Shown here piece by piece: positions 27,940-37,017 of a DNA stretch of 64,000 bases; the stretch's first letter is position 1; every line of letters starts with the position of its first letter. The notes beneath the pieces are model-generated. The model was not told the origin of the DNA. It was given only the letters and a program-made list of their open reading frames with translations, and ran no database searches. A program made the position numbers and the translations under genes. The stretch is from Hyphomicrobiales bacterium. GTDB lineage: Bacteria > Pseudomonadota > Alphaproteobacteria > Rhizobiales > Xanthobacteraceae. Location of the stretch: the NCBI GenBank assembly GCA_017305715.1, contig JAFKKG010000017.1, positions 67,814 through 131,813 of the forward strand. The letters are read 5' to 3'.

Positions 27940-29163
27940 CTACCCGCCCGTCTCGGCGCTGATGATGTCGCCGAACAATTCCCACTGCCCGGCCTTGAAC
28001 CGCATCATCTTGAGCTGTTCGATCGGCGCGAAGTCGTTGGGACCGGTGTTGATCTTGATGCCGGGGATCAGGGTGTCCGGCGTGAAATCCTTCAGGCTGG
28101 CGGCCTGCTTCATCACGTTTTCCCGGGTCAGATTATCGCCGGCCTGCTTCAGCACCTGCACCATGGTCTGCGCCGCGGCATAGCCGTAGACGATGTTGGC
28201 GTCGGAGATGTTGGCGCCCGGCATGTACTTGTCGACGAAGGCCATGAACTTCTTCATGCCCGCGTCGTCCTTCCACTGCGGATCGGACGCGTCCTTGAGA
28301 TAGCCGGCCGACAGCACGCCTTCGGAGGCGTCGAGACCGGCCGGCTTCATCACGGCGCCGATCGAAATCGAGACGTCGGTCATGACGTGCATCGGCTTCC
28401 ATTCCAGCTCGTGCATCTTCTTGATCGCCTGGGCGGCGAATTTCGGCGTCGAGATGTTGACGAACACGTCGGCGCCGGTGCCCTTCAGCTTGACGATGTG
28501 GGAATCGATCGAAGGCTCGGTGGTCTCGTAGCTCTCTTCGGCAATCAGAATTTGAGACGTCCTGGGGCCGAACACTTCCTTCAGGCCGGCGACATAATCC
28601 TTGCCGAAATCGTCGTTGGCGTAGAACACCGCGACTTTCGCGTTGGGCTTTTCCTTCAGGATGTATTTGGCGAAAATCCGCGCCTCGACGCGGTAGCTCG
28701 GCTGGAAGCCCATGGTCCATGGAAAGTTCTGCGGATCGTTCCATTTGCTGGCGCCGGTGGCAAGGAACAGCTGCGGCACCTTCTTGGCATTGTGATATTT
28801 CTGGACCGCGTTCTGGGTCGGTGTGCCCAGCGCGTTGAACACCAGGAAAACCTCGTCGCTCTCGATCAATTTGCGGACCTGCTCCACCGTCTTCGGCGGG
28901 CTGTAGCCGTCGTCATAGGAGATCCAGTTGATCTTGCGGCCATTCACGCCGCCGGCGTCGTTGACCATCTTGAAATAGGCTTCCTCGGTCTTGCCGATGA
29001 TGCCGTAGGCGGAGGCCGGTCCACTGTAAGCCTCGACATTGCCGATCTTGATTTCGGTGTCGGAGGCGCCGGTGTCGTATTTCTTCTGGGCGATGGCGCC
29101 TTGGGTAGTGAGAAGGGAGAACGCCGCGATCGCGGCCAGCAAAGGCAATTTCTTGTTATTCAT
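27940..29163 (-). CDS. ABC transporter substrate-binding protein (branched-chain amino acid type)
   Basis: A 407-residue periplasmic protein with signal peptide MNNKKLPLLAAIAAFSLLTT and cleavage near AIAQ. The type I periplasmic-binding fold starts DTEIKIGNVEAYSGPAS and contains the SYDDGYSPPKTVEQ segment. Relatives in this bacterial group bind aromatic or fatty organic acids as often as amino acids. No permease or ATPase lies next to it. A CoA ligase gene lies upstream (72-base gap) on the same strand, suggesting that the ligand is a carboxylic acid that is then activated. It is clearly paralogous to the protein encoded at 35622-36830. Confidence 0.9.
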   Translation of the reverse strand: MNNKKLPLLAAIAAFSLLTTQGAIAQKKYDTGASDTEIKIGNVEAYSGPASAYGIIGKTEEAYFKMVNDAGGVNGRKINWISYDDGYSPPKTVEQVRKLIESDEVFLVFNALGTPTQNAVQKYHNAKKVPQLFLATGASKWNDPQNFPWTMGFQPSYRVEARIFAKYILKEKPNAKVAVFYANDDFGKDYVAGLKEVFGPRTSQILIAEESYETTEPSIDSHIVKLKGTGADVFVNISTPKFAAQAIKKMHELEWKPMHVMTDVSISIGAVMKPAGLDASEGVLSAGYLKDASDPQWKDDAGMKKFMAFVDKYMPGANISDANIVYGYAAAQTMVQVLKQAGDNLTRENVMKQAASLKDFTPDTLIPGIKINTGPNDFAPIEQLKMMRFKAGQWELFGDIISAETGG

Positions 29164-29234
29164 GAGAGTCTATTCCCTGGTTTTTTGTGGTTGGGGACTG
29201 ACGAGGCGAACGCGTAACCGGTCCCGGCAGGCGA

Positions 29235-30851
29235 TTACGAGGCAATTGATTTTGGGTCAGGAGATGGTTGATCGGTCGGCTTCGTGATGTTGAAATTCTT
29301 TCGCAAGGTCGGTTTGTGGATTTTCCCCGTGGCGTTGCGTGGCAAGGCGTCGACGAATTCGATCAGCCGCGGACATTTGAAGCGCGCCAGATTGGCCTGG
29401 CAATGCGCATGGATCTGGTCTGGCGTCAGCGTGCGGCCGGGCTTCACCGCCACGATCGCCATGCCGACTTCGCCCCATTGCTCGTTGGGGATGCCGATCA
29501 CGGCGGCTTCGGCGATGGCGGTCAGTTGATGCAGCACGCTCTCGACCTCGGCCGGATAGACGTTCTCGCCGCCGGAAATGTACATGTCCTTCCAGCGGTC
29601 GACGATGTAGTAGAATCCTTCCTCGTCGATCCGGGTGGCGTCGCCGGTATGCAGCCAGCCGTCGGTGAAGGAGGACGCGTTGGCGTCCGGCCTGTTCCAG
29701 TAGCCGGGCGTGACGTTCGGCCCCCTGACCCAGAGTTCGCCGCGTTCGCCGACATCGGCGTCGCTGCCGTCAGGGCGCACGATCCGCACTTCGGTATGCA
29801 ACACCGGCTTGCCGGAGGAGCCGGCCTTGCGCGCGGCGTCCTCTTTGTCGAGCGTCAGCACCGCGGGGCTGGTTTCGGTCATGCCATAGCCCTGCTGGAG
29901 CGCGACGCCGCGGGCTTCCCATACCTTCAGCAACGGCACCGGCATCGGTGCGCCGCCGACGCCGCCGATCACCAGCCGGCTGAAATCGGCCGTCGCAAAC
30001 GACGGATGCTGCGACATGAACTGATAGATCGCGGGCACGCCGAAGAACTGGTTGATGCCGACCGACGCATCGCTGATCAATTGCAGCGCGGCGCCCGGAT
30101 CGAAGACCCGCATGATCAGCACGGTGCCGCCGGCGTGCAGCACCGGGTTGGTGTAGCAATTCAGCCCGCCGGTGTGAAACAGCGGCAGCACGGTCAGCAG
30201 CACCGACGACGGCGAGATGAAAGCGGGGCCGCCGAGATTGACGCAATTCCAGAACGTCATGCCGTGGGTGATGATGGCGCCTTTGGGCTGACCCGTCGTG
30301 CCCGAGGTGTACATGATGGTCGAGATGTCATCGAGCGTGACCGTCTCCGCCTGGTCGAGCGGCTTCGATGCCGCGATCGCGGCCTCATAGGAGCCGCCGG
30401 GCCCCAGCAGCAGCGCCGCCGATACGTTGCAGAGTTTGGCGACCGATAACGCGACCTCGGCCAAGTCGGTGTCGTGGATCATCACTTTCGGCGAGGCATC
30501 GCCGACGATGAACTGCAGTTCGGGAACAGTGAGGCGGGTATTGAGCGGCAGGAATACCGCGCCGATCCGGAAGCAGGCGAACTGCACTTCCAACGTGTCG
30601 GTCGTGTTCAGCGCCAGCACCGCGACCCGGTCGCCCCGCGCGACGTTCATTTTGTCGCGCAGATAGGTGGCGAGCAGCGAAATCCGCGCATCGAACGCGG
30701 CATAGGAGAGCCGGCGCTGGCTGGCGAGGTCGATGGCCGCTATTTTCTCGGGCGTGCGGCGGCCGAAATGGGCGATCCAGTCGTAATAACGTACCGGCAA
30801 GGCGTCCTCCACATCCAGCGGTCTCGCGCCGCCGGTTTTGCTTGATGGCAT
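29235..30851 (-). CDS. AMP-forming acyl-CoA synthetase
   Basis: A 538-residue ANL-family ligase that converts a carboxylic acid, ATP and CoA to acyl-CoA, AMP and pyrophosphate. It has the phosphate loop YTSGTTGQPKGA, the YGMTE motif, the hinge region near DRWKDMYISGGENVYP, and the catalytic lysine in LPRNATGKIHK. The start is uncertain: ATGs at 30851 and 30872 lack a good ribosome site, and the frame stays open to 31097, but homology begins near residue 15 of the 30851 form. It precedes a binding-protein gene. The acid is unknown; medium-chain or aromatic acids are plausible. Confidence 0.88.
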   Translation of the reverse strand: MPSSKTGGARPLDVEDALPVRYYDWIAHFGRRTPEKIAAIDLASQRRLSYAAFDARISLLATYLRDKMNVARGDRVAVLALNTTDTLEVQFACFRIGAVFLPLNTRLTVPELQFIVGDASPKVMIHDTDLAEVALSVAKLCNVSAALLLGPGGSYEAAIAASKPLDQAETVTLDDISTIMYTSGTTGQPKGAIITHGMTFWNCVNLGGPAFISPSSVLLTVLPLFHTGGLNCYTNPVLHAGGTVLIMRVFDPGAALQLISDASVGINQFFGVPAIYQFMSQHPSFATADFSRLVIGGVGGAPMPVPLLKVWEARGVALQQGYGMTETSPAVLTLDKEDAARKAGSSGKPVLHTEVRIVRPDGSDADVGERGELWVRGPNVTPGYWNRPDANASSFTDGWLHTGDATRIDEEGFYYIVDRWKDMYISGGENVYPAEVESVLHQLTAIAEAAVIGIPNEQWGEVGMAIVAVKPGRTLTPDQIHAHCQANLARFKCPRLIEFVDALPRNATGKIHKPTLRKNFNITKPTDQPSPDPKSIAS

Positions 30852-30937
30852 TTCTAGCAGATGAGGGGGCATTTGGGGACGCTGTCTTGCGTGGAGTGGC
30901 TGGAGGAGGGGGCGGCCCTCGGGCTCCGCACGCGCTG

Positions 30938-31020
30938 CCGTCCTCCGCGAAAGCGGGGACCCGGTATGCGGCGGCTGATCGGTTCTATCATCGGCGTCTC
31001 TGGGATACTGGTCGCCCGCG
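30938..31020. repeat. Degenerate inverted-repeat element related to family A
   Basis: CGTCCTCCGCGAAAGCGGGG and then ACCCGGTA (30938-30966), with TACTGGTCGCCCGCG at 31006-31020, resemble the ends of the family A elements at 20946 and 45645. The arms no longer pair well. It lies at the left edge of a 750-base gene-free region (30852-31601). Confidence 0.4.
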
Positions 31021-31079
31021 ATGGCACTGAACATGTGACCGCCTTCTCGCGGCGCATTACGCCCGAGCTTTGCCATCCA

Positions 31080-31500
31080 ATTGCCTTTACCCTCCAATCA
31101 GAGGGTGCAGGGAATGCCGGGTGCGCGCTGCACCCGCGGTCTCATGCGCAATGTGCACAGAGAGTGCGCGCATGAGCATACAGGGCAGCGGAGAGCACTC
31201 CGACATTCCCTGCGCAATGGTTTTACGGCTTATCACGTGCTCTCCCCGGAGAACGGCTCTTTTGCCTCCGTTGCGCCCTGAGAAGTCGAATGCCTCCAGG
31301 TGCATGGACGCCAGCGTCGCGGCGTCAGGACCACACATCTTTGCCGTACGCTTCAGCCGCGCTCGTCAGGCGACAGCCTCCGCGTCCACCGCATCCCGTC
31401 CCGCGCTTATGACGATCGCGAAACGCCCCTCGTACCGGGACGGGACCCAATCGATGTATCGCCGAGTCGGGGTGGGGGTCAAGCGATATTTCTGTAAATC
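31080..31500. repeat. Long non-coding repeat-like block
   Basis: The stretch between the CoA ligase start and the NDH-2-like gene holds no supportable gene. The block opens with GAGGGTGCAGGGAATGCCGG and ends near GTCAAGCGATATTTCTG. It contains short internal symmetries such as GGGTGCGCGCTGCACCC. From memory it resembles a dispersed non-coding sequence present in many copies in Bradyrhizobium genomes, often over-annotated as small proteins; this was not checked. The last 100 bases (31501-31601) probably hold the promoter of the next gene. Confidence 0.45.
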
Positions 31501-31601
31501 GGAAAATAATTTGACTGGGCCGGTTTGGCCGGGGCTGGTTCAACGAGCTTGATTCCAGTCCTTTCAAGAGATTAGCTCAAGCAAGCGTTCGGAAAAATCA
31601 T

Positions 31602-32819
31602 ATGCCGCGCATTATTGTCCTCGGTGCTGGATTCGCAGGGCTCTGGGCCGCTCTGGGCGCGGCGCGCAAGCGCGACGAGGTCGGGGCGCCGGCGGCGGAC
31701 GTCGAGATCCTCGTCATCGACCGCAACCCCTACCACAATATCAGGGTTCGCAATTACGAGGTCGATATCAGCGAGGCGGCGATACCGCTTGCCGGACTGC
31801 TTGACCCCGTCGGTATCCGTCACAGGGTTGCCGAGGTCCGGGCGGTCGATCCGGTCAAGCAGCAGGTGAGCGTCACAACGAAGGGTGGCAGCGAGATCGT
31901 TGGCTATGATCGGCTGGTGCTGGCGCTTGGCAGTGAGCTCGCGCACCCTGCCATACCGGGCCTCGCGGCCAGCGGCTTTGACGTGGATACCTATGCGGCG
32001 GCGGTTCGGCTCGACGAACACCTCGCCGGGTTGGGCAAGCAGGTGGATGCGGAAGGCGTTGCGACCGTCGTCATCGTGGGCGGCGGCTTTACCGGCATCG
32101 AGGTCGCGACCGAGATGCCGGGCAAGCTCGACAAAGCAGGCGTCTCCGGCAAGCGGCGCATCATTCTCGTTGATCCCAACTCGGTGGTCGGGGCGACGTT
32201 TGGAGAAAATGCGCGCCCGGTCGTCAGCGAAGCACTGACGGCGCTCGGGGTAGAGACGCGGCTCCATGCAAGGGTCACGGCGATTGACGCGGGCACCGTC
32301 ACGCTCTCCTCCGGCGAAATCATCCCGACGCGGACGGTGGTGTGGTGCGGGGGCATGAGGGCGAGCCCCGTGGTTCAGACACTGCCGGTGGAGCGGGATC
32401 GGCTTGGCTGCCTCCATGTCGATCGCTTCATGCGCCTGACCGGGGCGACGAACATCTTTGCCGCGGGCGACGTGGCGTCCTGCGTCGTGGACGGTGAACA
32501 TGCCACCGTGATGTCCTGCCAGTTCGCACGGCCGATGGGCCGCTTTGCCGGCAATAACGTCGTGGCCGATTTGTTCGGGCAGCCGATGCTTCCCCTCGAC
32601 ATCGATTGGTACGTCACCGTGCTCGATCTCGGCAGTTGGGGCGCGCTTCATACCGTCGGCTGGGATCGCCAGTTGCACGCCTCCGGAGCCGCCGCCAAGG
32701 CGACCAAGCAGATCATCAACCGCGAGCGAATCTATCCGCCGCGGACGGGCGCGCGAGCGGATCTTCTGGCGGCTGCCGCGCCCACGGTGCAGAAGCCGCC
32801 ACCGACGGGCCGCCGATAA
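31602..32819 (+). CDS. NAD(P)/FAD-dependent oxidoreductase, NDH-2-like
   Basis: The 405-residue flavoprotein has an N-terminal FAD-binding GxGxxG in IIVLGAGFAGLWAA, a second dinucleotide-binding site VVIVGGGFTGIEVATE, and the FAD-ribityl motif NIFAAGDVA. This is the type II NADH dehydrogenase/ferredoxin-NAD reductase layout. The C-terminus lacks an obvious membrane helix, so it may be peripheral or soluble. No ribosome site is strong; GGAAAA lies 12 bases upstream. It converges on the ThDP enzyme gene with a 12-base gap. The electron acceptor is unknown. Confidence 0.85.
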   Translation: MPRIIVLGAGFAGLWAALGAARKRDEVGAPAADVEILVIDRNPYHNIRVRNYEVDISEAAIPLAGLLDPVGIRHRVAEVRAVDPVKQQVSVTTKGGSEIVGYDRLVLALGSELAHPAIPGLAASGFDVDTYAAAVRLDEHLAGLGKQVDAEGVATVVIVGGGFTGIEVATEMPGKLDKAGVSGKRRIILVDPNSVVGATFGENARPVVSEALTALGVETRLHARVTAIDAGTVTLSSGEIIPTRTVVWCGGMRASPVVQTLPVERDRLGCLHVDRFMRLTGATNIFAAGDVASCVVDGEHATVMSCQFARPMGRFAGNNVVADLFGQPMLPLDIDWYVTVLDLGSWGALHTVGWDRQLHASGAAAKATKQIINRERIYPPRTGARADLLAAAAPTVQKPPPTGRR

Positions 32820-32831
32820 GCGCGCGGCCGC

Positions 32832-34496
32832 TCACCGCTTGCCTTCGATGGCGATCTCGATGAGACAGGGACGATTGCTCGCAACCGCGCGCTCCAGAGC
32901 TGCGGCAATATCGCCGGGCTTTTCGATGCGGACGCCTTCAACGCCCATGCCGGCTGCCAGATGCACAAAATCAAGATCCGGCCCGGTCAGGTCCATCTGC
33001 TGGTAGGGATGCTGCGTCCCCGGCGCGAAGTTTTGGCGCCAGACGTCCACATTGTGCTTTAGGATGCGATACTGCCGGTTTGAAAGAATGACGAACACGA
33101 TTGCGAGCTTGTGGTGCGCCGCCGTCCATAGCGCCTGAATGCTGTACATGGCGGAGCCGTCGCCGGAGACGGCGACGACCGGGCGGTCCGGCATCGCGAC
33201 CTTGACCCCGATCGCGCCGGAAAATCCCTGGCCGATGCCGCCACCGCGGCCGCCGAAATAATCACCAAAACCGCGATAATCGAACGACCGCGCCAGATCG
33301 AGACTGGCGGTGATGCTTTCATCGACGATGACGACATTATCAGGCAGACCGCGCCGGAGCTCGGCCGTCACCCGCGCCATCGAGCTCGGCTCGCGGTTCC
33401 AGGCTTTCTCCAGCCGCGCCTTGTGCGCCTCCCGGTCGCGGGCGCTCCATTCGGCGAGCGCCTGATTGCGGCGTTGGGCGGCGAGCTTGAATTCGGCGTT
33501 TTGCCGCGCGCCGACGCTGCTGGCGAGCGCGGCAATACTGGCGGCCATCTCGCCGACGATGCCGCTATCGAGACGATGATTGAACGCCAGTCGTTCGGGC
33601 GATTCCTCGATCTGGACGACAACGGCGCCATCAGGGAAGTGGCTGCCTTCCGCGTACCAGATATCCTCGAAGAACGGGCCGCCCAGCAGCAACACGAGAT
33701 CGGCATCCGCAAACGCCTTGCGAACCTGCGCGGCGTCCGCCGGGAGCGATTGGCGGTAGCTGCGATGGCTGGTCGGAAACGGCGCATGGCCGCGCAACCC
33801 TTCGAACCACACCGGGGCGCCGATCGCCTCCGCCAGCGCGACGAGCGCTTGAGAGGCTCCCGATCGGGCCACGTCATCGCCGGCCACGATCGCGGGCCGT
33901 TGCGATTTCAGCAGAAGCGAGGCGAGATCCTCGAGGCCCGCGGGGTCCGCTGGTGGCGAGCGCCACAATTTACCGGATGCGATCGCCTCGACAGACGTTT
34001 CCTGCTCCAGCACGTTGATGGGAAGCGAGACGAAGACCGGTCCCCTGGGGGCATCGGTCGCGACCTTGAACGCGCGCCGCAGCACGGGCGCGATCTCGTC
34101 CGCGCTTTCCACCTGCACGCTCCATTTGGTGACCGGTGCGGCCATGGCGACGAGGTCGTGGCCGAGGACCGGGTTGGCCAGGCGCATACGCGTATCCTGC
34201 TGACCGGCGGTCACGACCAGCGGCGAATTGGCCTTGAGCGCGCCGTAGATCGCGCCGATGGCATTGCCGAGCCCGGGAGCGACGTGGAGGTTGGCGACCG
34301 ACGTACGGCCGGTGGCTTGCGCATGAAAACTCGCGGCGCCGACCGCCACGCCCTCATGCAGGGTCATGATGTATTCGATCTGCGGATAGGAGACCAAACT
34401 GTCCAACAGCGGCGTTTCGGTCGTGCCGGGATTGCCGAAGATGTGGCTCACGCCGTTCGACACCAGCGATTCCATCAGCACACGCCGTCCACGCAT
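32832..34496 (-). CDS. Thiamine diphosphate enzyme, benzoylformate decarboxylase/acetolactate synthase-like
   Basis: The 554-residue protein has the three-domain ThDP layout. The N-terminal Pyr domain carries FGNPGTTETPLL and the cofactor-activating Glu in TLHEGVAVGAA. A central domain lies at about 190-320. The C-terminal PP domain has the GDGSAMYSIQALWTAA motif. The PP domain resembles benzoylformate decarboxylase, but GNPGTTE replaces the GNPGSNE loop of characterised MdlC enzymes, so the substrate is open. The ATG at 34496 follows AAGGAG with seven-base spacing. It diverges from the methyltransferase gene. Confidence 0.85.
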   Translation of the reverse strand: MRGRRVLMESLVSNGVSHIFGNPGTTETPLLDSLVSYPQIEYIMTLHEGVAVGAASFHAQATGRTSVANLHVAPGLGNAIGAIYGALKANSPLVVTAGQQDTRMRLANPVLGHDLVAMAAPVTKWSVQVESADEIAPVLRRAFKVATDAPRGPVFVSLPINVLEQETSVEAIASGKLWRSPPADPAGLEDLASLLLKSQRPAIVAGDDVARSGASQALVALAEAIGAPVWFEGLRGHAPFPTSHRSYRQSLPADAAQVRKAFADADLVLLLGGPFFEDIWYAEGSHFPDGAVVVQIEESPERLAFNHRLDSGIVGEMAASIAALASSVGARQNAEFKLAAQRRNQALAEWSARDREAHKARLEKAWNREPSSMARVTAELRRGLPDNVVIVDESITASLDLARSFDYRGFGDYFGGRGGGIGQGFSGAIGVKVAMPDRPVVAVSGDGSAMYSIQALWTAAHHKLAIVFVILSNRQYRILKHNVDVWRQNFAPGTQHPYQQMDLTGPDLDFVHLAAGMGVEGVRIEKPGDIAAALERAVASNRPCLIEIAIEGKR

Positions 34497-34689
34497 TATC
34501 AGCTCCTTGTTGGGCTCGTTTCTTGGAACGATAACACACAACGGCGATCGCCAATATCATCGCCAGCCCGCAACCGCTGCTGATGCGAACGCATGGCTCG
34601 GGCCCGGCCGCTCTTGATCAGGCTGCGAGGCAACGGTTTGAGCCGGACGAGATTCCGGATAAGGTCTGCCGTTCTCAGGAGTGAAGCTT

Positions 34690-35610
34690 TTGAGCAACGA
34701 ATTTCGAACGCTTGAGTCGCACTCGGCCGAGTATTTCGGTGACACGCGGGATTATTGGTGGAATCAGGACTACATCGCGTTGATCGGGCGCCGCCTTGGC
34801 TTTGATCGCGTGCGCGACGTGCTGGACGTCGGTTGCGGGGTCGGCCACTGGGCCCAGGTTCTCGCATCCGCGCTGCCGGACGACGCCCGAGTGATCGGTG
34901 TCGACCGCGACCCGCTTTGGGTTGCCAAGGCGAACGAGCGCGTCGCAGCGCGGGGGATGTCTCATCGGTTTCAATACCGTTCGTCCAATGCACAATCGCT
35001 GCCGTTTCCCGATGCCAGTTTCGATCTCGTCACCTGCCAGACCCTTCTGATACACGTCCCCGATCCGGGAGCCGTGATTGCGGAGATGGCGCGGGTGGCG
35101 CGTCCCGGCGGATTGGTGCTTGCGGCCGAACCCAACAATGTCTCGACGAGCCTGGTCCTGAACTCGCTGGCGTTCAACGATCCGGTCGATGACATCCTGG
35201 CCGGCGTTCGTCTGCAATTGACATGCGAGCGGGGCAAGGCCGCGCTTGGCGAAGGCAACAATTCCGTGGGCGATATCGTGCCGGGACTTTTCGTGGCCGC
35301 GGGGCTCGCCGATGTCGCGGTCTACCTGAACGACAAGACCAATGCGTTGCTGCCGCCTTACAGCACGCCCGAGCAGCAGGCCGTTCTGGAGGAGGGACAG
35401 GATTTCGAAGCCCGCGATTTCTGGATCTGGAGCCGCAGCGACACCCTTCGCTATTTCCTGGCCGGCGGCGGGGCCGCGGATCAGTTCGATGCGCTCTGGA
35501 AATCGGCAACGGGCGGCGTCGAGCGGTTCAGAAAGGGAGTGTCCGACCAGACATACTCCCACGCCGGAGCCGCGCTCAACTATCTGGTCGCGGGCAGAAA
35601 GACCGGATAG
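34690..35610 (+). CDS. Class I SAM-dependent methyltransferase
   Basis: A 306-residue cytosolic enzyme with SAM motif I VLDVGCGVGHWAQ, the acidic residue ending strand 2 in VIGVDRD, and motif SFDLVTCQTLLIHVPDP. The C-terminal 130 residues form an extra segment without a recognised domain. The TTG at 34690 was chosen because AGGAG lies eight bases before it; the in-frame GTG at 34681 overlaps that ribosome site. It may be involved in small-molecule or lipid methylation; the acceptor is unknown. It converges on a binding-protein gene with an 11-base gap. Confidence 0.85.
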   Translation: MSNEFRTLESHSAEYFGDTRDYWWNQDYIALIGRRLGFDRVRDVLDVGCGVGHWAQVLASALPDDARVIGVDRDPLWVAKANERVAARGMSHRFQYRSSNAQSLPFPDASFDLVTCQTLLIHVPDPGAVIAEMARVARPGGLVLAAEPNNVSTSLVLNSLAFNDPVDDILAGVRLQLTCERGKAALGEGNNSVGDIVPGLFVAAGLADVAVYLNDKTNALLPPYSTPEQQAVLEEGQDFEARDFWIWSRSDTLRYFLAGGGAADQFDALWKSATGGVERFRKGVSDQTYSHAGAALNYLVAGRKTG

Positions 35611-35621
35611 GGCGATCCATC

Positions 35622-36830
35622 CTATGAGCCCCGCAGCAATTCGCTGATCACGTTGAACTGGTTGTCGCGAAACTCGACCATGTAGCCGTCCTTGATCGGA
35701 CGGTAATCTTTCGGTGATGTGTTCAGCTTGACGCCGGGCATCAGCAGCGGCAGCGAGACATCCTTGAGGTTTGCCGCCTGCGCCATGATGTTCTCGCGGC
35801 TCAGATCGTTCTTGCACTGCTCCAGCACCACGACCAGCGCCTGGGCCACCATGTAGCCATAACCGGCGGCGAAATTGGCGGGATCGACGTTCGGCAGCCG
35901 CGCCTTCATGAAATCGCGGTAGGCGATCAGGTCGGGGTCCTTGGAATCGGCCGCGTAGGGTTTTAGCGAGCCGACCGACATGATGCCGGTGGCGGCTTCG
36001 AGCCCCGCCGGCACCATCACGGTCTCCTTGTTGGCGCAGCCCGAAGCGATGAAACGCATCGGCCGCCAGCCAGTCTCATAGGCTTTCCGAATCGCCTGCG
36101 CACAGGCGCGCGGCGTCACGCTGTAGATCAGGAAAACATCGGCCTTGGTGTTGGCGAGTGTCAGGATCTGCGAATCCACCGTGGGATCGGCGACCTCGAA
36201 ACTCGACGCCAGCGCAATCGCCTTGTCGGCGTCGGCCCCGAGCGCCTTCTTGACGCCGGCAAGGTAATCCTTTCCGGCGTCGTCGTTCTGATAGAGGATC
36301 GCAAAGCGGGCCTTGGGATTTTTCGACAGCGCGAATTTCACCTCGATGCCGGCTTCCTCGATGTAATTCGGCGCCCAGGGCAGCGCCATCAGCCAATGCT
36401 GGTTGACCGGATCGTTCCATTTCGATGCCGACGAGATCAGGAACAGGTGCGGCACCTTGGCGCCGTTGAGATATTTCGCGGTCGCCGAACTCGGCGCGGT
36501 GCCCATGGTGCCGAACATGAAGGCGACGTTGTCGTTCTCGACCAGCCGCCGCGTCGCCTCGACCGTCTTCGGCGGCGAGAAGCCGTCGTCGAGCGAGATC
36601 ATGTTGAGCTTGCGCCCGTTGACGCCGCCCTTCTCGTTGACCATGTCGAAATAGCCGGCGAAGGCCTTGCCGGTGACGCTGAGCGCCGAGGCCGGGCCGC
36701 TATACGGCATGATGTTGCCGAATTTGATCTCGGTGTCGGTAATGCCGGGCTGCTGGGCGAACGCTGCGGTCGAGGCGGCGAGCGACAGCGCGAGGAAAAG
36801 GGCCGGGCCAGACTGGCGCGATCGGAACAT
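35622..36830 (-). CDS. ABC transporter substrate-binding protein (branched-chain amino acid type)
   Basis: The 402-residue periplasmic protein has a signal peptide (MFRSRQSGPALFLALSLAAS) ending near FAQQ and the type I periplasmic-binding fold starting DTEIKFGNIMPYSGPAS. It shares many segments with the protein encoded at 27940-29163, including GGVNGRK, GFSPPKTVE and ASKWNDP, so the two are paralogues. GGGGAGA precedes the ATG. It is divergent from a pair of acyl-CoA dehydrogenase genes, suggesting that its ligand is a carboxylic acid or its CoA-route precursor. No permease or ATPase is adjacent. Confidence 0.9.
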   Translation of the reverse strand: MFRSRQSGPALFLALSLAASTAAFAQQPGITDTEIKFGNIMPYSGPASALSVTGKAFAGYFDMVNEKGGVNGRKLNMISLDDGFSPPKTVEATRRLVENDNVAFMFGTMGTAPSSATAKYLNGAKVPHLFLISSASKWNDPVNQHWLMALPWAPNYIEEAGIEVKFALSKNPKARFAILYQNDDAGKDYLAGVKKALGADADKAIALASSFEVADPTVDSQILTLANTKADVFLIYSVTPRACAQAIRKAYETGWRPMRFIASGCANKETVMVPAGLEAATGIMSVGSLKPYAADSKDPDLIAYRDFMKARLPNVDPANFAAGYGYMVAQALVVVLEQCKNDLSRENIMAQAANLKDVSLPLLMPGVKLNTSPKDYRPIKDGYMVEFRDNQFNVISELLRGS

Positions 36831-37017
36831 GCTTCATCTCCCCGGCGTTTTGCCGATTTTGTGTTATTGCTTTTCTGGCGACCGCTTTTTTGCGCAAGGC
36901 TAGGGCATTGCCGGGGAACCGGTCTTGCGTTGAGTTGCTGATGCCATGGCTCGCCAGCCGCTCAACGCAAGTTTACGCCGGCCGATTCAGGGCATCGTGA
37001 TGCGTCGGGAGGACAGC

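Noticed and set aside
31087-31552. Small open frames of 60-160 codons in the gene-free block
   Set aside because: They overlap in all frames, have no ribosome sites and no family resemblance, and the region looks like a non-coding repeat.
36946-37017. Earlier ATG codons for the first acyl-CoA dehydrogenase
   Set aside because: GGGAGGA is correctly spaced only for the ATG at 37018, and the extra residues do not resemble the family N-terminus.
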